Origin: Bacteroidales bacterium
Lineage (GTDB): Bacteria > Bacteroidota > Bacteroidia > Bacteroidales > UBA10428
Assembly: GCA_016926235.1 (NCBI GenBank)
Contig: JAFGOZ010000235.1
Location: forward strand, 1-11,699
Length of the DNA: 11,699 nt
Direction: 5' to 3'
The first letter of the stretch is position 1. Each line of letters opens with the position of its first letter. The notes below the pieces were generated by a model. That model was not told the DNA's origin and did no database searches. It saw only the letters and a list, made by a program, of their open reading frames with translations. Below, piece by piece: positions 6,961-11,699 of this stretch. The position numbers and the translations under genes were made by a program.

Positions 6961-8367
6961 ATGAATTACTATCAAATTTATAATAAGCTACCAGTTAGTC
7001 TTCAAAACGCAGTAATTTCTGCATACGGAATATTTTGGAAATATCGCAGAATGGGAGGTATATTTAAAAAATCATACCAGGAGGCGAAAGACAGGGAATT
7101 TTACTCATATGATCAATGGGAGTTATATCAAACAAATGAACTCAGAAAGGTATTATTGCATGCATACGATACAGTTCCACTTTATAAGGAAAAGTATGAC
7201 AAGGAGGGAATTACTAGGAAATTTTTATCAAGGATCAAGCTTAAGGAACTACAATTATTGCCCTTTCTGACAAAAGATGAACTAAGAAAGTTTGGCAAGA
7301 CAAAATTATTATCTAATAAAAAAGGGAAGGGTATCTATTTTCCTTCAAGTGGATCAACAGGGACTCCAACAGCACTTTATTATGGAAAAGAATTTCACCA
7401 GAAGTCGTATGGGATTTTTGAAGCAAGAGTCAGGAATTGGGCAGGTGTAGATCACAAGATGGCGAGGGGAATGATTGGAGGTAGAACAATCTTACCAAAT
7501 AGTGAATTGAAATCCCCTTATTACAGATACAACATCTTTGAGAAACAAACCTATTTTTCTGCATATCACTTGACTCCGAACACTGCTTCCAATTTCATTG
7601 AAGGAATGATCAAGCACAAAGTTGAATATCTAACTGGTTATGCCATGAGCAATTTTTTTCTAGCTGAATTTATTGAAAAACAACAGTTGGTTGCACCAGA
7701 GATGAAAGCGGTACTCACTTCAAGTGAGAAAATGACCTTAGAGATGAGAAAAGTCATCGAAAGAGTATATAAATGTAAAGTATTTGATGCATATAGTGGT
7801 TCAGAATCCTGTGGATTAATTTCTGAAAGCCCCCTGGGTGAACTATTGGTAAGTCCTGATGTTGGAATTATGGAATTTTTAAGGGAGGATAATTCATATG
7901 CTGCTAATGGAGAGGCAGGAGAAATTGTATCCACCGGCTTCTTAAATTATGATCAGCCATTGATACGTTATAGAATTGGAGACCGAGCAAAATTGGCAGG
8001 AAGTCAGAAAAATAAATCTGGCCATTGTATGATAAAAGTGGAGGAGATAATTGGTAGAATTCAAGATGTGATTGTCTCTAGGGATGGAAAGAGACTTGCA
8101 AGATTTTACGGATTGTATTCCGATATACAAGGCATAATGTTTGCTCAGATCGTACAACATGATTTTGAAAATTTTTCCATAAATATTGTTTGTGATGATT
8201 CTTATAACAAAGAGCAATCAGAAAGATTGATTAAATCTCGCTTAAATTCTCAGATTGGCAAATCAGAAGTCAAATTCAATTATTTAGAAGCACTTCCTGT
8301 CGATAAAAAAAATGGGAAAATAAAGGCGGTTATTTCAAACTTAAATCAGTGTAGGTCTTCAAACTAA
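6961..8367 (+). CDS. CapK/PaaK-like adenylate-forming ligase (phenylacetate-CoA ligase family)
   Basis: This is a 468-residue soluble member of the ANL adenylate-forming superfamily, closest to the phenylacetate-CoA ligase / CapK group found in polysaccharide loci. The ATP-binding loop is SSGSTGTPTALYYG (129-142). AYSGSESCGLI (278-288) matches the family's Y-G-x-[ST]-E adenine/acyl site, with Ser in place of the Gly. QPLIRYRIGDRA (332-343) gives the ribose-binding Asp, GRIQD (365-369) is the hinge/A8 region, and KKNGKIKAVIS (449-459) is the A10 lysine region. The family activates a carboxylic acid as an acyl-AMP and transfers it to CoA or another acceptor; the substrate here is unknown. The perfect Shine-Dalgarno supports the start. 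The gene ends at TAA 8365-8367, directly at the left repeat of the second IS3 element, so its last residues may be altered by that insertion, although all catalytic motifs are present. Confidence 0.87.
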   Translation: MNYYQIYNKLPVSLQNAVISAYGIFWKYRRMGGIFKKSYQEAKDREFYSYDQWELYQTNELRKVLLHAYDTVPLYKEKYDKEGITRKFLSRIKLKELQLLPFLTKDELRKFGKTKLLSNKKGKGIYFPSSGSTGTPTALYYGKEFHQKSYGIFEARVRNWAGVDHKMARGMIGGRTILPNSELKSPYYRYNIFEKQTYFSAYHLTPNTASNFIEGMIKHKVEYLTGYAMSNFFLAEFIEKQQLVAPEMKAVLTSSEKMTLEMRKVIERVYKCKVFDAYSGSESCGLISESPLGELLVSPDVGIMEFLREDNSYAANGEAGEIVSTGFLNYDQPLIRYRIGDRAKLAGSQKNKSGHCMIKVEEIIGRIQDVIVSRDGKRLARFYGLYSDIQGIMFAQIVQHDFENFSINIVCDDSYNKEQSERLIKSRLNSQIGKSEVKFNYLEALPVDKKNGKIKAVISNLNQCRSSN

Positions 8368-8397
8368 CCGGACTCCGAATTAGGAAAAGTTAAGAGA
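8368..8397 (+). repeat. IS3 left terminal inverted repeat
   Basis: The sequence runs from CCGGACTCCG to AAAGTTAAGAGA. It pairs with 9793-9822 at 23 of 30 positions; 8386-8397 pairs perfectly with 9793-9804. Confidence 0.7.
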
Positions 8398-8437
8398 GAC
8401 ATTTTAATGTTTAACTTAATGCTAATTTAAGTTCACA

Positions 8438-8791
8438 ATGACAGAAAAGAAGAAGCCAAGCACGGAGGCTATAGTCCGGGAGATCAAACGCAACACCCGT
8501 CGCAAGTTTAGCTCAGAAGAAAAGATCCGCATTGTCCTTGAGGGCTTAAGGGGCGAGGAGAGTATTACTACTATCTGCCGACGTGAAGGAATCAATCCCA
8601 ATTTGTATTATCAATGGAGCAAGAGTTTTCTGGAAACAGGTAAGAAGCGTCTAAGCGGCGTTATCCTACGGGAAACAACTTCTGATGAAGTAATCCAGCT
8701 GCGCCGAGAGAATGATGATCTGAAGAAGATCCTTGGAGAGACCTATCTAAAGTACGAGCAGTTTAAAAAAAGCCACAATGGCTTAACCTGA
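8438..8791 (+). CDS. IS3-family transposase OrfA
   Basis: This is a 117-residue DNA-binding subunit. RRKFSSEEKIRIVLEGLRGE (21-40) and ICRREGINPNLYYQWSKSFL (46-65) form the helix-turn-helix_Tnp_1 domain that recognises the IS ends, and DEVIQLRRENDDLKKIL (83-99) is the leucine-zipper-like coiled coil used for multimerisation. It ends at TGA 8789-8791. A run of seven A at 8765-8771 close to the 3' end is the likely slip site: the -1 frame is open from there through ATG 8803 (MRFTASEK), which is the normal beginning of OrfB in this IS type. Length and motifs are normal, so this subunit looks intact. Confidence 0.9.
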   Translation: MTEKKKPSTEAIVREIKRNTRRKFSSEEKIRIVLEGLRGEESITTICRREGINPNLYYQWSKSFLETGKKRLSGVILRETTSDEVIQLRRENDDLKKILGETYLKYEQFKKSHNGLT

Positions 8792-8832
8792 AGCCTTCAG
8801 GGATGCGATTTACGGCAAGTGAAAAAGCATAA
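8765..8832 (+). other. OrfA/OrfB frameshift region with apparent extra A
   Basis: From the A7 run (8765-8771) the -1 frame reads through to MRFTASEK at 8803-8826 and then stops at TAA 8830-8832. The expected continuation HKIIRLVEGSDLP lies one frame away. One A fewer in the A5 run at 8822-8826 would join the two. As written, a frameshifted OrfAB fusion would terminate early. Confidence 0.6.
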
Positions 8833-9787
8833 GATCATCCGCCTGGTGGAAGGGAGTGATCTACCGGCAAAAATGACTTTTACCCAACTGGGAATAACAA
8901 AGAGTACGTTTTATGATTGGTATGCCGGGTCCCGGGATAAAGGATATGAGGGTCTTCTCCCACAGAAGGCACCTGAGAGGAAACAGTGGAACCAGATCCC
9001 GGACAAGGAACGTGAGGAGGTGGTGACCGTAGCCTTAGAGTATCCGGAGAAGTCTCCCCGGGAGCTAGCTTTTTTTGTCACCGATCATCATGACTGGTTT
9101 ATAAGCGAATCGAGCGTTTACCGGATCCTTAAGGAAAGAGGGCTAATTACCAGCCCGACCTATATGATAATGAAGGCTGCCGATCGGTTCAAGGATCCAC
9201 CGGTGAGGGTCAATGAACTCTGGCAAACAGACTTTTCTTACCTGAAGGTAGTCCATTATGGCTGGTATTACCTGACCACGGTCCTGGATGATTATTCCAG
9301 GTATATCATTGCCTGGGAGCTTTGTAAGAATATGTGTTCAGATGATGTGGAAAGAGTGATACTAAAAGCACTTGACAAAACAGGATTACACTTGAAAGAT
9401 CGCCCACGGCTATTATCAGATAATGGATCCTGTTATGTGTCTGGAGACCTGAAAGAGTTCCTGGAGGATCAGGCCATAGACCATGTAAGGGGCAAGCCCC
9501 ACCATCCCCAGACCCAGGGAAAGATTGAACGCTACCATAGAACGATGAAGAATATCATCCGCCTGGAGCACTATTACAGCCCGGAGGAACTGGAAAATCA
9601 GATCGCTGCTTTGGTGGATCATTACAACAACCACAGGTATCATGAGTCCCTGGACAATGTGACTCCTGCGGATGTATACTTTGGCCGAAAGGAAGAAATA
9701 CTTGAAAGACGACAAGGAATTAAGAACCGAACCCTGCTAAAAAGAAAGATGGATTTTGAGTTACAGAAAGCTGTTTTGAATGAATGA
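8819..9787 (+). CDS. IS3-family transposase OrfB (DDE catalytic subunit)
   Basis: This is a 322-residue catalytic subunit. A helix-turn-helix (KMTFTQLGITKSTFYDWYAG, 18-37) and an HTH_21-like segment (SPRELAFFVTDH, 79-90; SSVYRILKERGL, 98-109) precede the rve core. The complete DDE triad is visible: D138 in LWQTDFSYL, D201 in LLSDNGSCYV and E237 in GKIERYH, with 35 residues between the second Asp and the Glu. The C-terminus HYNNHRYHESLDNVTPADVY is family-typical. GTG 8819 is the first start in the current frame. The natural start is probably ATG 8803, in the frame reached by -1 frameshifting from OrfA, but an apparent extra A at 8822-8826 separates them. The catalytic domain is undamaged, so activity depends on whether that indel is real and whether GTG is used. 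Confidence 0.9.
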   Translation: MKKHKIIRLVEGSDLPAKMTFTQLGITKSTFYDWYAGSRDKGYEGLLPQKAPERKQWNQIPDKEREEVVTVALEYPEKSPRELAFFVTDHHDWFISESSVYRILKERGLITSPTYMIMKAADRFKDPPVRVNELWQTDFSYLKVVHYGWYYLTTVLDDYSRYIIAWELCKNMCSDDVERVILKALDKTGLHLKDRPRLLSDNGSCYVSGDLKEFLEDQAIDHVRGKPHHPQTQGKIERYHRTMKNIIRLEHYYSPEELENQIAALVDHYNNHRYHESLDNVTPADVYFGRKEEILERRQGIKNRTLLKRKMDFELQKAVLNE

Positions 9788-10047
9788 ATCAATCTCTTAA
9801 CTTTAATCAATCCGGATTCTGGGTTTTGCTGACTGCATATATTTTGTTAGTATATGGAGTTTTAAATGAATTATTTAAAAGGGTCATTGATGACTTATCA
9901 CAAAAAAATGGATGGTTCGTTCCTGCTTCTGAAATATTCTCCCATTTAGAGATGAAAAATAATGGGATAAAAAAACTTACATATTTCGAAGAATTTATGC
10001 TATCATGGAAATGGTTAAAATGGAAAATCTTACATGGAACTTCATAA
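9784..10047 (+). pseudogene. Polysaccharide deacetylase-like protein, C-terminal fragment cut by IS3
   Basis: This 87-codon frame starts at an ATG overlapping the OrfB stop (ATGA, 9784-9787). Its first 13 or so codons are IS3 terminus, so it is a hybrid. The remainder, GVLNELFKRVIDDLSQKNGW (25-44), then FVPASEIFSHL, LTYFEEFMLSWKWLKWKI and a terminal LHGTS, resembles the extreme C-terminus of NodB-like polysaccharide deacetylase-type proteins (typical pattern: G-x-L-N-x-x-F-K, L-S-x-K-N-G-W-F-V-P, then W-L-x-x-K-x-x-x-G-T). The catalytic N-terminal part is absent, so it cannot be functional. Its 3' end is undamaged, which points to a fairly recent disruption. It is not a duplicate of the gene at 2502-3647, whose C-terminus is different. 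Family assignment is from memory of the motif and is moderately secure. Confidence 0.6.
9793..9822 (+). repeat. IS3 right terminal inverted repeat
   Basis: It starts 5 bases after the OrfB stop and pairs with 8368-8397 (23 of 30 positions). It is also read as the first codons of the downstream hybrid reading frame. Confidence 0.7.
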
Positions 10048-10138
10048 GCGAATGATCTAAAATAAGTTAGAAAGGGAATTATAGAGAATTAAGGGAAAAT
10101 ACAAAAAAATATAATATCCTGTACAACAAACTTAAACC

Positions 10139-11398
10139 ATGCTTATCTGGTTGATAACAATAGGAGAACCGATTGTACATCCACAAAACAAACTAAGGTT
10201 ACACAGAACGGGTATCCTGACCAAATTAATATCTGAAAATAGTAACCATAAGGTAATCTGGTGGACATCAACGTTCAATCATTTTACCAAAAAACATATG
10301 TTCGATGGTGATACTTTTGTAAATGTAAATGCTAACCTCAAAATGATAGCATTGAAAGGGGTAGGTTACAAAAGAAACGTATCATTTTCCAGGATTATTG
10401 ATCATTATCAAATTAAGAAAAAGTATAAAGGATATGCTTATAAGGAGCAAAAACCAGATATTATTGTGGCTTCATTTCCCACAATGGGTTTATGCCAGGC
10501 TTCAATTAAATATGGAAAGAAAAATAACATCCCTGTAATAATCGATTATCGCGATATGTGGCCGGAGGTATTTATTGAAATTATTCCATATCCTTTTAAA
10601 CCTCTGGCAAAGCTGATGCTTTTTCCTCTTTTCCAAAAAACTAAAAGAGTATTTAAAGATTCTGATGGAATAATAGGTATAACTGATGAGTTTTTACAGA
10701 TGGGTCTTAAGAAAGCGACCAGGCTTAAAGCCTCATCAGATAATGTTTTTCCTTTGGCTTATTTGGAAAATCAATATTCAGAAGAAGACTATTTGGAGGC
10801 AGAAGAATTTTGGAAGAACACAGGAATAACTTCTTCATTGGGAATTGTTAACATATGCTTTTTTGGTACGATTGGATATCAGTTTGATTTAGAAACAGTT
10901 ATACAAGCTGCTTCTCTGATGAAAAGTGAACTTATAAATTTTATTATATGTGGCACTGGAGATAAATTAGAAAAGCTAAAGTCTTATTCAGCTGGTATAC
11001 ATAATATAAACTTCCCCGGATACATGTCCGCAGCTGAAATAAAGGCTTTAATGGATATTTCACATATTGGGATTTGTCCTTATATTCCCAAACAAGCATT
11101 TTTAAATTCAATACCGGGAAAAGCAATTGAATACTTTTCTTCCGGTTTATATGTCATAAGTTCATTAGGAGATGGCGTTCTGGGGAAGTTTCTTGAAGAA
11201 AATGAGTTTGGATCCAATTACAGTGCTTTTAATCCGGAAAGTCTAAAACGATGTATTGAATATTCAATTGACAGACTTAGTGTTTCAAAAAAGAATGATA
11301 TAAAAAGTTGTTTTCATAAAAATTTTAATGCAAATTCAATTTATACTAACTATTTGTTACACTTGGAAAATGTTATAAAAAATAAATTATATGGCTAA
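10139..11398 (+). CDS. Glycosyltransferase family 4, WbuB/WcaI-like
   Basis: This is a 419-residue GT-B glycosyltransferase. The N-terminal domain begins MLIWLITIGEP and carries DYRDMWPE at 136-143, the motif (D-x-R-D-x-W-P-E) typical of the WbuB/WcaI-like GT4 subgroup that builds O-antigen and colanic-acid-type glycans. A hydrophobic, basic patch at about 150-170 (YPFKPLAKLMLFPLFQ) may contact the membrane. The C-terminal domain has FFGTIGYQFDLETVI (241-255), ICGTGDKLEKL (270-280), NFPGYMSAAEI (291-301) and SIPGKAIEYFSSGLYVIS (324-341), the donor-binding segment; Lys328 and Glu331 take the place of the canonical E-x(7)-E region. It probably adds an early sugar on a lipid carrier; the donor is unknown. 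No Shine-Dalgarno is evident. The stop overlaps the next gene's start by 8 bases, indicating co-translation. Confidence 0.88.
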   Translation: MLIWLITIGEPIVHPQNKLRLHRTGILTKLISENSNHKVIWWTSTFNHFTKKHMFDGDTFVNVNANLKMIALKGVGYKRNVSFSRIIDHYQIKKKYKGYAYKEQKPDIIVASFPTMGLCQASIKYGKKNNIPVIIDYRDMWPEVFIEIIPYPFKPLAKLMLFPLFQKTKRVFKDSDGIIGITDEFLQMGLKKATRLKASSDNVFPLAYLENQYSEEDYLEAEEFWKNTGITSSLGIVNICFFGTIGYQFDLETVIQAASLMKSELINFIICGTGDKLEKLKSYSAGIHNINFPGYMSAAEIKALMDISHIGICPYIPKQAFLNSIPGKAIEYFSSGLYVISSLGDGVLGKFLEENEFGSNYSAFNPESLKRCIEYSIDRLSVSKKNDIKSCFHKNFNANSIYTNYLLHLENVIKNKLYG

Positions 11399-11699
11399 AA
11401 TAGATTATTCGAAAGATCTGGTTCTGAAATTATATAAATCAATGCTCCGTATCAGACTTGCTGAAGAGAGCCTTGTTGATCCAATAATAAAAGGAGAGAT
11501 CAGAACCCCCGTTCATTTATATTGCGGGGAAGAGGCAATAGCTTCTGGTTTATGTGCTGTCCTGGATAAAAACGATTATATTTTTGGCAATCACCGCTCA
11601 CATGGACATTATCTTGCTAAAGGAGGCGATATGGGTAAAATGATTGCTGAAATATATGGGAAAGAAACTGGATGTGCACGAGGCCGTGGTGGATCAATG
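11391..11699 (+). CDS. 2-oxoacid dehydrogenase E1 component, alpha subunit (partial, 3' end off window)
   Basis: The first 103 residues read as the alpha subunit of a thiamine-diphosphate-dependent E1 (pyruvate/acetoin/branched-chain type). RIRLAEESL (20-28) is the first helix, YCGEEAIASGLCAVLDKNDY (44-63) the conserved G-x-E-A segment, NHRSHGHYLAKGGD (67-80) the R-x-H-G-H active-site loop, and CARGRGGSM (95-103) the G-R-G-G-S-M-H segment that precedes the thiamine-diphosphate site. E1-alpha pairs with E1-beta to decarboxylate a 2-oxoacid and pass the acyl group on; a beta subunit would be expected just downstream. ATG 11391 lies inside the end of the glycosyltransferase gene (shared bases ATGGCTAA), so the two are translationally coupled and E1 belongs to the glycan operon. 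Which 2-oxoacid is used cannot be read here. Confidence 0.88.
   Translation, partial: MAKIDYSKDLVLKLYKSMLRIRLAEESLVDPIIKGEIRTPVHLYCGEEAIASGLCAVLDKNDYIFGNHRSHGHYLAKGGDMGKMIAEIYGKETGCARGRGGSM

Larger units (their letters stand above)
8366..9824 (+). mobile_element. IS3-family insertion sequence, near-complete
   Basis: OrfA and OrfB lie between imperfect inverted repeats at 8368-8397 and 9793-9822 (23 of 30 positions pair, including 12 consecutive pairs at the inner end). Exact outer boundaries are uncertain because no clear TG...CA termini or target duplication can be placed. The element is richer in G+C than the flanking genes. It separates the ligase gene from the 5'-truncated gene fragment downstream. 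Confidence 0.85.

Noticed and set aside
8362..9828. Target-site duplication flanking the second IS3
   Set aside because: Three-base flanks were compared for two boundary choices and do not match.
9824..9846. Bacteroidota -33 TTTG / -7 TAnnTTTG promoter pair at the IS3 right end
   Set aside because: The -7 element is off by one base when checked letter by letter, and the spacing is not convincing.
1..11699. CRISPR array, tRNA, rRNA, riboswitch or toxin-antitoxin/defence system
   Set aside because: No spaced direct repeats, cloverleaf-like sequence, conserved RNA core or defence-protein motif was seen; the coding content is explained by glycan assembly and insertion sequences.

Overview
The window is AT-rich, has all its genes on the + strand, and reads as part of a surface-polysaccharide (O-antigen, capsule or exopolysaccharide) biosynthesis locus. 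It most likely belongs to a member of the Bacteroidota. This is inferred from the gene set (Wzy-like polymerase, NodB-like protein, GT4 glycosyltransferases, CapK/PaaK-like ligase), from generally weak Shine-Dalgarno sequences, and from the insertion-sequence types (IS1380, IS3, IS630). No rRNA or housekeeping gene is present to fix the taxonomy.

Layout. Bases 1-63 are the 3' end of an IS630-family transposase gene. It is joined directly to an IS3-family element whose left part is missing (about 75-1191); that element has a frameshifted OrfA and an OrfB that has lost its first catalytic aspartate. Then come a Wzy-type membrane polymerase/ligase (1206-2396), a NodB-like polysaccharide (de)acetylase candidate (2502-3647), a gene-free stretch (3648-3923) and a GT4 glycosyltransferase (3924-5030). 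An internally deleted IS1380-type element follows (5060-5682, with 14-bp perfect terminal inverted repeats and a decayed transposase 3' end). Next are a second GT4 (5870-6883) and a CapK/PaaK-like adenylate-forming ligase (6961-8367). A second, nearly complete IS3-family element (about 8366-9824) separates that ligase from a 5'-truncated gene fragment resembling the C-terminus of another polysaccharide deacetylase-like protein (to 10047). The window ends with a WbuB-like GT4 (10139-11398), overlapped by 8 bases by the start of an E1-alpha subunit of a thiamine-diphosphate 2-oxoacid dehydrogenase (11391 onward, running off the window).

How the genes work together (inference). The three glycosyltransferases would assemble a lipid-linked oligosaccharide, the Wzy-like protein would polymerise or ligate it, and the NodB-like protein would alter acetyl groups. 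The CapK/PaaK-like ligase and the E1-alpha suggest that an activated carboxylic acid or 2-oxoacid-derived acyl group is made for decorating the glycan. The most distinctive part is the co-location of this acyl-activation chemistry with glycan assembly. The most clearly documented part is the IS graveyard: three transposase families, all but the second IS3 clearly broken, and both IS3 copies carrying an apparent single-base homopolymer change at the OrfA/OrfB junction.
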